64,000 nucleotides of DNA from Ensifer sp. PDNC004 (GTDB lineage: Bacteria > Pseudomonadota > Alphaproteobacteria > Rhizobiales > Rhizobiaceae). The stretch lies in the NCBI RefSeq assembly GCF_016919405.1, contig NZ_CP070353.1, forward strand, positions 2,418,001 through 2,482,000. Direction: 5' to 3'. The notes under the pieces were generated by a model that was not told the origin of the DNA, did not search any database, and saw only the letters and a program-made list of their open reading frames with translations. The translations under genes were made by a program, and so were the position numbers. Of the stretch, positions 1-8,546 are shown piece after piece (position 1 is the first letter of the stretch; each line of letters opens with the position of its first letter).

Positions 1-507
1 GTGCGATTCCCTGTCCTTGATGAAGCCCGGCCGGATGTTCGGGTCGAAGGAAATCACCCGCTTCTCATGCTCGCGCGTCATCAGCGCTTCATAGGTCGAG
101 CCGCAGGGCTCGGGGATCAGGCTGATCGCGCCAAAATGCAGCGCCTCGCAGAAGTCGCCAAGCGCCGGCAGATGCTCTGACGTGATCATGCGACCGGCAG
201 TGTTTTCGTCGAAGAAGGCGTAGCTGGCATGGCCGTTGACCAGCTTGACGAAGGCAAGCGTCGTGTGCAGCGACAGCGTGGCGCAGGGGCCGAAATCGAC
301 ATTCGCTGCCGTCAGCGTGTCGCGCAGGATATCGCCGAACATGTCGTCGGAGAGACCCGTGAAAAATCCGGTCTGGATGCCGAGGCGGCCAAGGGCGATC
401 GCCGTGTTGAAGATCGCGCCGCCGGCATAGGGCGCAAAGGCGCTCTCGCCCGCGGTCGTGTCCCGCGGCAGCATGTCGATCAGCGCTTCTCCGCAACATA
501 CGATCAT
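1..507 (-). CDS. PfkB-family sugar kinase (fructokinase-like), 3' end outside window
   Basis: N-terminal 169 residues of a PfkB/ribokinase-superfamily kinase, which normally has about 300. The protein opens MIVCCGEALIDML and has the family's first signature, a glycine-rich AGGAIFNTAIALGRLG stretch near residue 30 that forms part of the sugar site. The ATP-binding half lies off the left edge. The start ATG at 507 follows a strong GGAGG 6 bases upstream. It lies downstream of pyrE on the same strand. Gene order resembles S. meliloti, where a fructokinase gene (frk) follows pyrE. The expected reaction is ATP-dependent phosphorylation of fructose or a related sugar in the cytoplasm; substrate is inferred from the nearby frc operon. 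Confidence 0.85.
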   Translation of the reverse strand, partial: MIVCCGEALIDMLPRDTTAGESAFAPYAGGAIFNTAIALGRLGIQTGFFTGLSDDMFGDILRDTLTAANVDFGPCATLSLHTTLAFVKLVNGHASYAFFDENTAGRMITSEHLPALGDFCEALHFGAISLIPEPCGSTYEALMTREHEKRVISFDPNIRPGFIKDRESH

Positions 508-564
508 CGGCTTATCCTCCTCGACAGATTTTCAATCGATTTAAAAAATGTAGCTCAAGACGCT

Positions 565-592
565 GCGAGGCCCCGGCAGACCGAGGCCTCGC
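565..592 (-). terminator. Hairpin downstream of pyrE, possible terminator
   Basis: Eight-base arms GCGAGGCC and GGCCTCGC flank a 12-base loop, 7 bases past the pyrE stop codon. There is no immediate T-run on the minus strand, although a run of six T's lies about 20 bases further on. It may be a weak terminator or mRNA 3' end stabiliser. Confidence 0.4.
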
Positions 593-598
593 CAAAGA

Positions 599-1291
599 TT
601 ACGCCAGCGCGCTGACGCCGCCGTTGCGGCCTGACCAGGCGAGCGGCGCGTTGAGGAAGGCCTCGACTTCGCCGAGCGTCTTTTCGTCGAACAGCTTCTG
701 CTCGCGGGCGACAGCAAGCACGTTGCGCCAGGTGGCGATCCAGTGCAGGTCGACGCCCTTGCCCTTCATCTCGCCGACCGCTTCCGGGAAGATGTCGTAG
801 TAGAAGAGCGCAATGCCGTGGTCGACGATGCCACCGGCCGCACGAATGGCGTCGATGAACTTGAACATCGAGCCACCAGCCGTCGTCAGGTCCTCGATGA
901 CGAGAACGCGGGCGCCTTCCGGCATATGGCCTTCGATCTGGGCGTTGCGGCCGTGGCCCTTGGGCGCCTTGCGCACATAGATCATCGGCAGACCGAGACG
1001 TTCGGCAAGCATGGCGGCGAAGGGAATGCCGGCGGTTTCGCCGCCTGCAACCACGTCGAACTTCTCAAAACCGGCTTCGCGCAGGATCGATGCGGCGGCA
1101 AAATCCATCACCGCCGAGCGGATGCGCGGATAGGAAATCAGCTTGCGGCAGTCGATATAGACCGGGCTCGCCATGCCGGACGACAGCTTGTAGGGCTTGT
1201 CGGCGCTAAAATGCACCGCCTTGATCTCCCAGAGCATCTTGGCGACCAGCTCGGCCATGACGGCCTTGTCGGTGAACGCGTTGGAAAACAT
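599..1291 (-). CDS. pyrE: Orotate phosphoribosyltransferase
   Basis: Converts orotate and PRPP to orotidine 5'-monophosphate, fifth step of de novo pyrimidine synthesis in the cytosol. The 230-residue product carries the PRPP-binding loop [13 protein letters not shown] at residues 129-141 (two acidic residues then the TTxGGS phosphate loop) and the basic KAPKGHG segment at 108-114 that closes over the active site. Length is normal. The start at 1291 was chosen over an upstream in-frame ATG because GAAGGAGAG lies just ahead of it. It is followed on the same strand by the fructokinase-like gene and preceded by pyrC, separated by about 130 bp holding a hairpin and a palindromic repeat. Confidence 0.95.
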   Translation of the reverse strand: MFSNAFTDKAVMAELVAKMLWEIKAVHFSADKPYKLSSGMASPVYIDCRKLISYPRIRSAVMDFAAASILREAGFEKFDVVAGGETAGIPFAAMLAERLGLPMIYVRKAPKGHGRNAQIEGHMPEGARVLVIEDLTTAGGSMFKFIDAIRAAGGIVDHGIALFYYDIFPEAVGEMKGKGVDLHWIATWRNVLAVAREQKLFDEKTLGEVEAFLNAPLAWSGRNGGVSALA

Positions 1292-1320
1292 CAAACTCTC
1301 CTTCAATTCTCTGCAGCGCC

Positions 1321-1340
1321 GCGCGTCTGTTCAGACGCGC
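1321..1340. repeat. Perfect 9-bp stem hairpin upstream of pyrE
   Basis: GCGCGTCTG and CAGACGCGC flank a two-base loop, forming an uninterrupted inverted repeat 30 bp upstream of the pyrE start. On the minus strand no T-run follows, so it is not an obvious terminator. It could cap the pyrC transcript or lie in the pyrE leader. Confidence 0.6.
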
Positions 1341-1363
1341 AAAGGTCGCTGTAACATCTTCAG

Positions 1364-1416
1364 CTGCTGCATAACTTTGCCTTTGGATCCATCCGATCCA
1401 GGGAATCATGCAGTTG
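1364..1416. repeat. Intergenic palindromic repeat, copy 1 (pyrE-pyrC gap)
   Basis: A 53-bp imperfect palindrome starting CTGCTGCATAAC and ending TCATGCAGTTG. A second copy with the same ends and the same internal order of motifs (CTTTG or TTTTG, then CCTTT or CCTTA, then the ATCC/TTCC centre) lies upstream of dapD at 44286-44339. Short palindromes of this kind are familiar in rhizobial intergenic regions. It ends 3 bp before the pyrC stop codon. Confidence 0.7.
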
Positions 1417-1419
1417 CGA

Positions 1420-2457
1420 TCAAACGACGGCCCAGTGCAGCGGGAACATCGGATCGAAAACAGTGACCGTACCGGCGCCGGTCTCGATCTTCTTCGGATA
1501 GGTTACGACCTCGGCCTGCTTGCGCAGCGTGATCGTTTCCTCGTTAACCGGCAGGCCGTACCAGGCGGGGCCGTTCAGCGAGGCGAAAGTTTCGAGCTTG
1601 TCGAGCGCGCCCTCCTCTTCGAACACATGCGCCAGGCAGCTCATGGTGTTGATCGAGGTGTAGATGCCGGCGCAGCCGCAGGCGCATTCCTTCAGCGGAT
1701 CGACGTGCGGTGCGGAGTCCGTGCCGAGGAAGAAGCGCTTGTCGCCGGAGACGGCCGCCGCGCGCAGTGCGAGGCGGTGGTTCTCGCGCTTGGCAACCGG
1801 CAGGCAGTAATAGTGCGGCTTGATCCCGCCGACGAGAATGGCGTTGCGGTTGATGATCAGGTGATGGGTGGTGATCGAACCTGCAAGGTTCGCCTTCGAC
1901 GCCTTGATGTAGTCGATGCCGTCCTTGGTGGTGACGTGCTCCATCGTCACCTTCAGTTCCGGCAGGCGCTTGCGCAAGGGATCGAGCACGGTCTCGATGA
2001 ACACGGCCTCGCGGTCGAAGATGTCGACATCAGAGCTGGTGACTTCGCCATGCACGCAGAGCGGCAGGCCGATCTTTGCCATGCGCTCCAGCACCGGCAT
2101 CGCCTCGTCGATGTTGCGCACGCCGCTGTGCGAGTTGGTCGTCGCACCTGCCGGGTAGAGCTTGACCGCCTTGACGAGACCGCTCTTGTGGCCGGCTTCG
2201 ACGTCGTCGGGATTGGTGCCTGCGGTCAGGTAGAGCGTCATCAGCGGCTCGAACCGGTCCCCGGCCGGGATCGCCGAGACGATACGTTCGCGATAGGCGG
2301 AGGCGTCTGCGGTGGTGACGACAGGCGGCACCAGGTTGGGCATGATGATCGCGCGGGCGAAATGGCGGCTGGTATCGGCGATAACACCCTTCAGCATGTC
2401 GCCGTCGCGCAAATGAAGGTGCCAATCATCCGGGCGGCGGATAACGAGGTCTTGCAT
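1420..2457 (-). CDS. pyrC: Dihydroorotase, homodimeric class
   Basis: Cyclises N-carbamoyl-L-aspartate to L-dihydroorotate, third step of pyrimidine synthesis. The 345-residue protein matches the short E. coli-type dihydroorotase in length. The metal-binding HLHLRDGDM motif is at residues 13-21, the carboxylated lysine is expected in [12 protein letters not shown] near residue 100, further metal histidines are in CVHGEV and MEHVTTK, and the catalytic aspartate is in GTDSAPH near residue 250. This is the catalytically complete type, not the inactive PyrC-prime. Start at 2457. It is on the same strand as pyrE and may be co-transcribed with it, though the intervening gap holds hairpins. Confidence 0.96.
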   Translation of the reverse strand: MQDLVIRRPDDWHLHLRDGDMLKGVIADTSRHFARAIIMPNLVPPVVTTADASAYRERIVSAIPAGDRFEPLMTLYLTAGTNPDDVEAGHKSGLVKAVKLYPAGATTNSHSGVRNIDEAMPVLERMAKIGLPLCVHGEVTSSDVDIFDREAVFIETVLDPLRKRLPELKVTMEHVTTKDGIDYIKASKANLAGSITTHHLIINRNAILVGGIKPHYYCLPVAKRENHRLALRAAAVSGDKRFFLGTDSAPHVDPLKECACGCAGIYTSINTMSCLAHVFEEEGALDKLETFASLNGPAWYGLPVNEETITLRKQAEVVTYPKKIETGAGTVTVFDPMFPLHWAVV

Positions 2458-2643
2458 GGTCAGCGTTCTCCTAGGTCAGAGCAGGCGCAGACGGAAAACC
2501 GCAGCCCCGGGCTCGCGCCCGATCCGCGCGCGCGGCTTTGCGAGCCGGCGGGTGCGCGGGTGGCGGGCGGTTTCTCATGTGGTGGAACCGCGTCTCGATA
2601 TCACCAATGCGCCCGCAAACACAATCCGCAATCCGGCCATCGC

Positions 2644-3264
2644 TCAGAAATCCGCAAGCACCAGATCGGCAGCCCGCTGATGCTCGACCACCCGATGCGC
2701 GTTCGGGATGTCGTTACCGAGAGCCTTGCGCTTTGCCGCCTCCTCGTCATAGCCGTGATCGTACCAGCGTTTTAGAAGCCGCCGCTCCAGTTCCTCGACG
2801 CCGGGATTGATGAAGATCGAGAAATCGAAGGCGCCTTCGAGCCCCGACCAAGGCGCCTCGTCGAGCAGCAGGTAATTGCCCTCCACCAGGATGATGCGGG
2901 TCTCGGGCGCAACGATCCGGGCCGAGGCGATCGCGATCTCGCGCGAGCGGTCGAAGACCGGAACCAGCACCTCGCCGTCATTGGCGCGGACAGCGGCGAC
3001 CGTCGAAAGAAAAGCCCTGACGTCGAAGGTCTCCGGCGACCCCTTCCGTGGGAGCAGACCTTTTTCCTCAAGAACGGCATTGTCCATGTGGAAGCCGTCC
3101 ATCGGCAGAACCGCCGCCCTTTCGCCGCCGGCAACCAGGGTTTCGGCCAGCGCCTCGGCCAGCGTCGACTTGCCGGCACCGGGCGGCCCGGCGATGGCGA
3201 CGACGAAGCGGGCGGCACCGGCCGCCCGTTTCAGGATTTCGTTGGCGACCGGCTCGACGTTCAT
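2644..3264 (-). CDS. frcK: FrcK, P-loop kinase-like protein of the frc operon
   Basis: A 206-residue P-loop protein of the phosphoribulokinase/uridine kinase type. Walker A GPPGAGKST is at residues 26-34, followed by an LPMDGFHMDN segment typical of these small-molecule kinases and pantothenate kinase relatives, and VEGNYLLLDE near residue 130. Its start codon overlaps the frcA stop by 4 bp (ATGA), so translation is coupled to the transporter. In S. meliloti the gene at this place is named frcK and was proposed to be a kinase associated with sugar uptake; its true substrate is not evident from sequence. A putative sugar or nucleoside kinase is the best reading. Confidence 0.88.
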   Translation of the reverse strand: MNVEPVANEILKRAAGAARFVVAIAGPPGAGKSTLAEALAETLVAGGERAAVLPMDGFHMDNAVLEEKGLLPRKGSPETFDVRAFLSTVAAVRANDGEVLVPVFDRSREIAIASARIVAPETRIILVEGNYLLLDEAPWSGLEGAFDFSIFINPGVEELERRLLKRWYDHGYDEEAAKRKALGNDIPNAHRVVEHQRAADLVLADF

Positions 3265-4043
3265 GCCGCAAGCGCCTCGCGCGGCGGCTCCTTCGCCCCG
3301 GTCATGAAGGCAACCGCATCCGACATCGTATGCTCCTTCGGATTGATGACGCAGAGGCGCTTGCCGAGACGGTGAACGTGGATGCGGTCGGCCACCTCGA
3401 ACACATGCGGCATGTTGTGCGAGATCAAGACGATCGGCAGGCCGCGCGAGCGCACGTCGAGGATCAGCTCCAGCACCCGCCGGCTTTCCTTGACGCCGAG
3501 TGCCGCCGTCGGCTCGTCCATGATCACCACCTTGGAGCCGAATGCCGCGGCCCGAGCCACGGCAACACCCTGGCGCTGGCCGCCCGAGAGCGTTTCCACC
3601 GCCTGGTTGATGTTCTGGATCGTCATCAGCCCGAGCTCGGACAGTTTCGCCCGCGCCCGCTTTTCCATTTCCGCGCGATCGAGAGTGCGGAAGAGCTTGC
3701 CCATGATGCCAGGTTTGCGGATTTCGCGGCCGAGGAACATGTTGTCGGCGATCGACAGCGCCGGCGACAGCGCCAGGTTCTGATAGACCGTTTCGATGCC
3801 GGCCGTTCGCGCTTCCATCGGCGAACGGAAGTTGATCAGTTGGCCCTCAAGCCGGATCTCGCCCTCATCCGGCGTGATGGCGCCGGAGATCGCCTTGATC
3901 ATCGAGGACTTGCCGGCACCGTTGTCGCCGATCACGGCGAGGATCTCGCCGGGATAGAGATCGAAATCGGCATGATCGAGGGCGGTGACGCGACCGTAAC
4001 GCTTGACCAGGCCGCGCGCGGTGAGAATGGGTTCCTGAGCCAT
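3261..4043 (-). CDS. frcA: Fructose/ribose/mannose ABC transporter ATP-binding protein
   Basis: ATPase of the Frc sugar importer. The 260-residue protein has a single ABC domain: Walker A GDNGAGKSS at residues 39-47, Q-loop YQN near 87, signature LSGGQ at 152-156, and Walker B VVIMDEPTA just before 180. Most CUT2 sugar transporters (RbsA type) use a fused double ABC protein of about 500 residues, so a single-domain ATPase is the distinctive Frc arrangement. An in-frame open extension upstream runs into frcC but the ATG at 4043 matches the natural N-terminus MAQEPILTARGL. It overlaps the frcC stop by one base (TGATG) and frcK by four. Confidence 0.95.
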   Translation of the reverse strand: MAQEPILTARGLVKRYGRVTALDHADFDLYPGEILAVIGDNGAGKSSMIKAISGAITPDEGEIRLEGQLINFRSPMEARTAGIETVYQNLALSPALSIADNMFLGREIRKPGIMGKLFRTLDRAEMEKRARAKLSELGLMTIQNINQAVETLSGGQRQGVAVARAAAFGSKVVIMDEPTAALGVKESRRVLELILDVRSRGLPIVLISHNMPHVFEVADRIHVHRLGKRLCVINPKEHTMSDAVAFMTGAKEPPREALAA

Positions 4044-5128
4044 CAGCCTGCTACCTTTCTGATCCATTGGTCGATTGCGACGGCGGTGATGATCAGCACG
4101 CCGGTGAGGAAGACCTTCCATTGCGGGTCGGCGCCCAGCATGTTGAGACCCATGGAGACGACACCGACGATCATCGCGCCGATCAGTGTGCCGAGGATCG
4201 ACCCGCGGCCACCGAAGAGCGAGATGCCGCCGATCACGGCTGCGGTGATGGCCTGGAGGTTGTAGTCGGTGACCGCAGCGGACGGCGAGATCGAGCCGTT
4301 GCGGCCGATCGAGACCCAGGCGGCAAGCGCCGCGATCAGGCCGGCCAGCGTATAGGCGCTCAGGAGCACGCGGCTGGTGCGGATACCCGAGAGCTTCGCC
4401 GCTTCCGGATCGTCGCCAACGGCATAGAGGTGGCGGCCCCAGGCGGTGTGGTTCAGCGCGTACCAGAGGCCCAAGACCAGCACGACCATCATCACCACGC
4501 CGAGCGTGAAGACGGCGGAGCCCACCTTGAAGCTGACGCCGAAGAGGTGGAGCATCTGGGTGACGGCCGTCACGTCGGCCTCGCGGATCGTCGCGTTGGC
4601 CGAATAGATGAAGTTCGTCGACATGATCACGTACCAGGTGCCGAGCGTCACGATGAACGGCGGCAGCTTTACCCTGGAAACGAGGAAACCGTTGAGGAAG
4701 CCGCAGGCGCCGCCGACGAGGAAGCCGATGGCGATGGCGATCGGTGCGGGAAGTCCGTAGGTCACGGCGCAATTGCCCATGATGACGGCTGAAAGCACCA
4801 TGATCACGCCGATCGAAAGGTCGATGCCGGCGGTCAGGATCACCAGCGTCTGCGCCGCGCCGAGGATACCGACGATGGCGATCTGCTGGAGGATGAGGGT
4901 CAGGGTATAGGACGAGAAGAACTTACCCCCGATGGCGATGCCGAAAATCAGGATCGCAGCGACCAGCACGATGAACGGCACGGCGGCCGGCGTCGAATGC
5001 AGGAAATGCTGGATCTTCTGGACCGCTGTCTTGTCATGCGTGTCGAACGACGCGACCTGCGTCGAACTGTTGACCAGGACTTTTTCGAATTCCTGGGATG
5101 GCTGCGCGGCTGTGTTGGGCTCGCCCAT
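4043..5128 (-). CDS. frcC: Fructose/ribose/mannose ABC transporter permease
   Basis: Integral inner-membrane permease of the CUT2 (RbsC/BPD_transp_2) family, 361 residues. After a hydrophilic N-terminus of about 55 residues there are eight to ten hydrophobic segments; the hallmark GGISLFGGRGSILGTLIGA loop that contacts the ATPase is near residue 310. Start at 5128 is preceded by GGGAGGAAGG, favouring it over an in-frame ATG upstream. The 201-bp gap from frcB contains two strong GC hairpins, a common way to keep binding-protein mRNA in excess over permease mRNA. Confidence 0.95.
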   Translation of the reverse strand: MGEPNTAAQPSQEFEKVLVNSSTQVASFDTHDKTAVQKIQHFLHSTPAAVPFIVLVAAILIFGIAIGGKFFSSYTLTLILQQIAIVGILGAAQTLVILTAGIDLSIGVIMVLSAVIMGNCAVTYGLPAPIAIAIGFLVGGACGFLNGFLVSRVKLPPFIVTLGTWYVIMSTNFIYSANATIREADVTAVTQMLHLFGVSFKVGSAVFTLGVVMMVVLVLGLWYALNHTAWGRHLYAVGDDPEAAKLSGIRTSRVLLSAYTLAGLIAALAAWVSIGRNGSISPSAAVTDYNLQAITAAVIGGISLFGGRGSILGTLIGAMIVGVVSMGLNMLGADPQWKVFLTGVLIITAVAIDQWIRKVAG

Positions 5129-5188
5129 GGACCTTCCTCCCGTGAACCCCGCTCCCAAGGGGTTGCGATGCTGCTTGGTGCACAGCCC

Positions 5189-5206
5189 GCCCGCCTTCGG
5201 GCGGGC
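5189..5206. repeat. GC hairpin in the frcB-frcC gap (proximal to frcC)
   Basis: Seven-base arms GCCCGCC and GGCGGGC around a TTCG loop (read on the plus strand), about 60 bp upstream of the frcC start. No T-run follows on the minus strand. Probable mRNA stabilising or attenuating structure in the operon. Confidence 0.6.
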
Positions 5207-5270
5207 ATCAGCACTCCTACATGAGGCTGCGCGGTTTTCTTCGCCTTGTCAAAGACATCGGCGCTTATGC

Positions 5271-5294
5271 GAAGGGCGGCCGGGGCCGCCCTTC
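5271..5294. repeat. GC hairpin immediately downstream of frcB
   Basis: Perfect 10-bp stem GAAGGGCGGC / GCCGCCCTTC with a four-base loop, about 36 bp past the frcB stop. It lacks a T-tract. Position and strength fit a 3' stabiliser of frcB mRNA with partial read-through into frcCAK. Confidence 0.65.
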
Positions 5295-5329
5295 GGTGAC
5301 TAGCTCATATGTTCGAAGCGAGGTGGCGA

Positions 5330-6355
5330 TCAGCCCCAGCACTTCTCCGTGCCGACCTTGGTATCGATCGATTCGACGCCGGCTGCCGGCTTGTCGGTGA
5401 CCAGCGAAACGCCGGTGTCGAAGAAGTCCTTGCCTTCGGTCGGCTTCGGCTTCTCGCCGGTGTCGGCGAACTTCTTGATCGCCTCGATGCCCAGCGCCGC
5501 CATCATCAGCGGGTACTGCTGCGAGGTTGCGCCGATGACACCTTCGGCGACCGACTTGACGCCCGGGCAACCGCCGTCGACCGAAACGATCAGCACGTCT
5601 TTTTCCTTGCCGACGGCCTTCAGCGCCTGATAAGCGCCGACGGCGGCCGGCTCGTTGATGGTGTGGATGACGTTGATATCGGGATCCTTCTGCAGAAGGT
5701 TCTCCATCGCCTTGCGGCCGCCTTCCTCGTTGCCGTTGGTGACGTCGTGGCCGACGATGCGCGGATCGTCCTCGTCGCCGATCTTGTTCGGATCTTTCGT
5801 GTCGATGCCGAAGCCCATCATGAAGCCCTGGTCGCGCAAAACGTCGACTGTCGGCTGCGACGGCGTCAGGTCGAGGAAGCCGATCTTGGCGGTCTTGGCA
5901 CCATCACCCATGGTGGCGGCGGCCCATTGGCCGATCAGCTTGCCGGCGAGCAGGTTGTCGGTAGCAAAGGTCGCATCGGCGGCGGTTGCCGGATCGAGCG
6001 GCGTGTCGAGCGCGATCACGAGCAGACCGGCTTCCTGCGCCTTCTTGACCTGATCGACGATCGCCTTGGTGTCGGAGGCGGCGATCAGGATGCCTTTGGC
6101 ACCGTCTGCAATGCAGGATTCGACCGCAGCCACCTGGCTGTCATGGTCGCCGTCGATCTTGCCGGCATAGGACTTCAGCGTCACGCCGAGTTCCTTGGCC
6201 TTGGCAGTCGCGCCCTCTTTCATCTTGACGAAAAAGGGGTTGGTGTCGGTCTTGGTAATCAGGCAGGCGCCGACATCGGCGGCTTGCGCGGGCATGGCGA
6301 AGACAACGCCAAGCGACAGCGCGCCAAAAGCAGCGGAAAGAACAGTCTTCTTCAT
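5330..6355 (-). CDS. frcB: Fructose/ribose/mannose ABC transporter substrate-binding protein
   Basis: Periplasmic sugar-binding protein of the RbsB type, 341 residues. A Sec signal peptide ([13 protein letters not shown]... ending AQA) covers residues 1 to about 24. The mature part has two alternating domains with the family's repeating patterns: [18 protein letters not shown] near residue 32, DTPL near 115 and [11 protein letters not shown] near 245. The start at 6355 follows GGGAGGATT. It is the first gene of the minus-strand frcB-C-A-K operon and divergent from frcR. In S. meliloti the orthologous system imports fructose, ribose and mannose. Confidence 0.95.
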   Translation of the reverse strand: MKKTVLSAAFGALSLGVVFAMPAQAADVGACLITKTDTNPFFVKMKEGATAKAKELGVTLKSYAGKIDGDHDSQVAAVESCIADGAKGILIAASDTKAIVDQVKKAQEAGLLVIALDTPLDPATAADATFATDNLLAGKLIGQWAAATMGDGAKTAKIGFLDLTPSQPTVDVLRDQGFMMGFGIDTKDPNKIGDEDDPRIVGHDVTNGNEEGGRKAMENLLQKDPDINVIHTINEPAAVGAYQALKAVGKEKDVLIVSVDGGCPGVKSVAEGVIGATSQQYPLMMAALGIEAIKKFADTGEKPKPTEGKDFFDTGVSLVTDKPAAGVESIDTKVGTEKCWG

Positions 6356-6697
6356 GAAATCCTCCCAAGGATTGAAAATCGTGCCGGCGGACCGGCCCTG
6401 GCTACACCACCGCAGCATTCTCCTCCGCTGCAACTGGCGCTTCCGAGACAAAAACAAACACTAAATTTCCGGGGTGTCAATAAATAAATCAAATTGAATT
6501 ATTATTTCGATGTGGCATTCTTGGGATGACAGCGGTCCACCGGAGGATTGGCGCGCCGATCAAATTGACAGAGCCGCGACAAGTGGAAACAAGAGACCTG
6601 CGCCAAGCGGGCAGCAGAACGGGATGGGGAATGCCCCATGCGGTTTCCGCCTGCATCCTGCGCACATGATCCAATGCCAACGGGAGGAGACGGTGGC
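6356..6697. promoter_or_regulatory. Divergent frcB/frcR control region
   Basis: This 342-bp gap separates the divergent frcB and frcR genes and must hold both promoters. Base composition drops sharply at about 6460-6510, where an AT-rich segment contains the odd-centred palindrome TCAAATTGA (6489-6497) within AATCAAATTGAATT. This is the most likely FrcR operator by position and composition; the assignment is inference. The stretch 6600-6697 leads into frcR with GGGAGGAG close to its start. Confidence 0.5.
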
Positions 6698-7930
6698 ATG
6701 TCACTGACAGACGGCCCCGACAGGGGACCGACGCAGCCTGAAGTCATCGACCCGAGTGGCGGCGCCAACCAGACGCGTGTGCGCGCCTATAACGAGCGGC
6801 TGGTCATGTCGCTTGTCCGGCGCCACGGCGGCCTCTCCAAGGCCGACATCGCCCGGCGCTCCGGCCTGTCGGCGCAGACTGTTTCGGTGATCATGCGGGC
6901 GCTCGAAAGCGACGGCCTTCTGGTCAAGGGCGATCCCGTCAGAGGCAAGGTCGGGCAGCCCTCGACGCCGATGCGGCTCAATCCGGACGCGGTCTATTCC
7001 TTCGGCGTCAAGATCGGCCGACGCAGCGCCGATCTGGTGTTGATGGATTTCGTCGGCACCATCCGCCTGCATCTGCACCATGTGCACCCCTATCCGCTGC
7101 CCGGCGATCTCGTCGATTTCATCATTTCGGGCATGGCGAAGCTCGAGCAGCAGCTGAACCCCGACCAGCGCAAGCGCATTGCCGGCATCGGCATCGCCAC
7201 GCCCTTCGAACTCTGGAACTGGGCGGAGGAAGTGGGCGCGCCGCGAGAAGAGATGAACAAGTGGCGCGACGTCGACCTGCAGGCGGCGGTCGCAGCCCGC
7301 ACCACCTATCCTGTTTTCCTGCAGAACGACGGCACCAGCGCCTGCGGCGCAGAACTCGCCTTCGGCGTCGGCGCCAGCTATCCGGATTTCGTCTATTTCT
7401 ACATCGGCTCGTTCATCGGTGGCGGCGTCGTGCTGAACTCCGCGCTCTTTTCCGGACGCACCGGCACGGCCGGCGCCGTCGGCCCGCTGCCGGTCTCGGG
7501 CAAGGACGGCAAGACCATTCAGCTCCTCAAGATCGCCTCGGTCTTCGTGCTCGAGAACCTCCTGCGCGAGCGCGGCATCGATCCGCGACCGCTTTGGTAT
7601 TCGGCCGACGACTGGATCGATTTCGGCGAGCCGCTCGACATCTGGATCGACGATTGCGGCGCAGCTCTTGCCCAGGCCGTCGTCTCCGCCGTCTCGATCG
7701 TCGATTTCTCCGCCGTCGTCATCGACGGCGGCTTTCCGCCCTGGGTGCGGGCGCGGCTGCTTTCCGCCACGCGCAAGGCGCTCTACCACCTCGACCTTCA
7801 GGGCGTGACCATTCCCGAACTGGTGGAAGGCATGGTTGGCAGCCACGCGCGCGCCATCGGCGGCGCGAGCCTGCCGCTCTTTTCCCGCTACCTGCTCGAC
7901 ACCAATGTCCTCTTCAAGGAGCTCGGCTGA
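6698..7930 (+). CDS. frcR: ROK-family transcriptional regulator of the frc operon
   Basis: A 410-residue repressor of the ROK/NagC type. A winged helix-turn-helix lies near residues 30-75 (LSKADIARRSGLSAQTVSVIMRAL), followed by a sugar-kinase-like ROK domain with GIGIATPFELW, LQNDGTSACGAE and IGSFIGGGVV segments. The kinase signatures are degenerate, as expected for a regulator that only senses sugar. Start at 6698 was chosen because GGGAGGAG lies 8 bases ahead; an in-frame ATG 60 bp upstream lacks such a site. It is divergent from frcB, so repression of the transporter by FrcR with a sugar inducer is likely. It ends in a one-base overlap with the mutarotase gene. Confidence 0.9.
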   Translation: MSLTDGPDRGPTQPEVIDPSGGANQTRVRAYNERLVMSLVRRHGGLSKADIARRSGLSAQTVSVIMRALESDGLLVKGDPVRGKVGQPSTPMRLNPDAVYSFGVKIGRRSADLVLMDFVGTIRLHLHHVHPYPLPGDLVDFIISGMAKLEQQLNPDQRKRIAGIGIATPFELWNWAEEVGAPREEMNKWRDVDLQAAVAARTTYPVFLQNDGTSACGAELAFGVGASYPDFVYFYIGSFIGGGVVLNSALFSGRTGTAGAVGPLPVSGKDGKTIQLLKIASVFVLENLLRERGIDPRPLWYSADDWIDFGEPLDIWIDDCGAALAQAVVSAVSIVDFSAVVIDGGFPPWVRARLLSATRKALYHLDLQGVTIPELVEGMVGSHARAIGGASLPLFSRYLLDTNVLFKELG

Positions 7931-8358
7931 TGCTGAAAGGCCTAAACCCGATCCTCAGTCCCGAACTGCTCGCAACGCTGCGGGCGATGGGCCATGGCGA
8001 CGAGATCGCGCTGGTGGATGGCAACTATCCCGGCCAGGAACATGCGCGCCGGCTCGTGCGGCTCGACGGGCATGGGCTGATCCCGGTGCTCGACGCCATC
8101 TTGAGCGTCTTGCCGATCGACGATTTCGTGGCCGACGCGATCTTCCGGGCAACGGTCAAACAGGACAAGGACGCGCTCGATCCGGTCCACCAGGAGATCA
8201 TCGCGTGCTGCGGCAGGCACGAGCCGAACCGCCGCGTCGTTCCCCTGCTCGGCGCCGATTTCTATCCGCGCGTTCGAGCCGCCCATACGGTCGTGCAGAC
8301 CAGCGAGCCTCGACTTTACGGAAACGTCATCCTGCGCAAGGGCGTGATCTATCCCTAG
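7930..8358 (+). CDS. RbsD/FucU-family sugar mutarotase
   Basis: A 142-residue protein of the RbsD/FucU family, which interconverts sugar anomers (ribose pyranose/furanose forms or fucose anomers) so that kinases and isomerases receive the right form. Family marks include the N-terminal LLATLRAMGHGDEIALVDGNYPG with its active-site histidine, and the C-terminal LYGNVILRKGVIYP. The central HEPNRRVVP and TSEPRLYGNV segments resemble FucU more than RbsD. Its ATG shares one base with the frcR stop (TGATG), so the two are translationally coupled. It probably serves sugars entering through Frc. A bidirectional terminator follows. Confidence 0.88.
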   Translation: MLKGLNPILSPELLATLRAMGHGDEIALVDGNYPGQEHARRLVRLDGHGLIPVLDAILSVLPIDDFVADAIFRATVKQDKDALDPVHQEIIACCGRHEPNRRVVPLLGADFYPRVRAAHTVVQTSEPRLYGNVILRKGVIYP

Positions 8359-8359
8359 A

Positions 8360-8404
8360 GCATGTCGCGCAAAGGTGCGCAGCGGTTTTGTGATGACGAC
8401 ATGC
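8360..8404. repeat. Intergenic inverted repeat GCATGTCG...CGACATGC
   Basis: Arms GCATGTCG (8360-8367) and CGACATGC (8397-8404) flank a 29-bp centre containing GCGCAAAGGTGCGCAGCGG. It begins 2 bp after the mutarotase stop. The following bases carry a second hairpin, GTGCG/CGCAC around CGGTTTTC (8449-8466). Elements with GTGCGCGGTTT-type centres recur in rhizobial gaps; a related one is at 20932-20956. Confidence 0.6.
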
Positions 8405-8493
8405 GAAAATCAAAGACCGAATGCGCCGAGAACGCGATGAGGAAAAGTGTGCGCGGTTTTCCGCACGCACCCACTCCGACCCTGTTCAAACGC

Positions 8494-8524
8494 AAAAAAG
8501 CCCGCCGATGGACGGCGGGCTTTT
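8494..8524. terminator. Bidirectional terminator between mutarotase and DoxX genes
   Basis: GC stem GCCCGCCG/CGGCGGGC (8500-8520), preceded by six A's and followed by TTTTG. The A-run and T-run allow termination in both directions, suiting the convergent genes on either side. Confidence 0.88.
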
Positions 8525-8546
8525 GTTATTGCGGTGAGACCAAGCC

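Noticed and set aside
4043-4772. Long upstream extension of the frcA reading frame
   Set aside because: The extension overlaps frcC in another frame and encodes arginine- and aspartate-rich nonsense; the natural start is at 4043.
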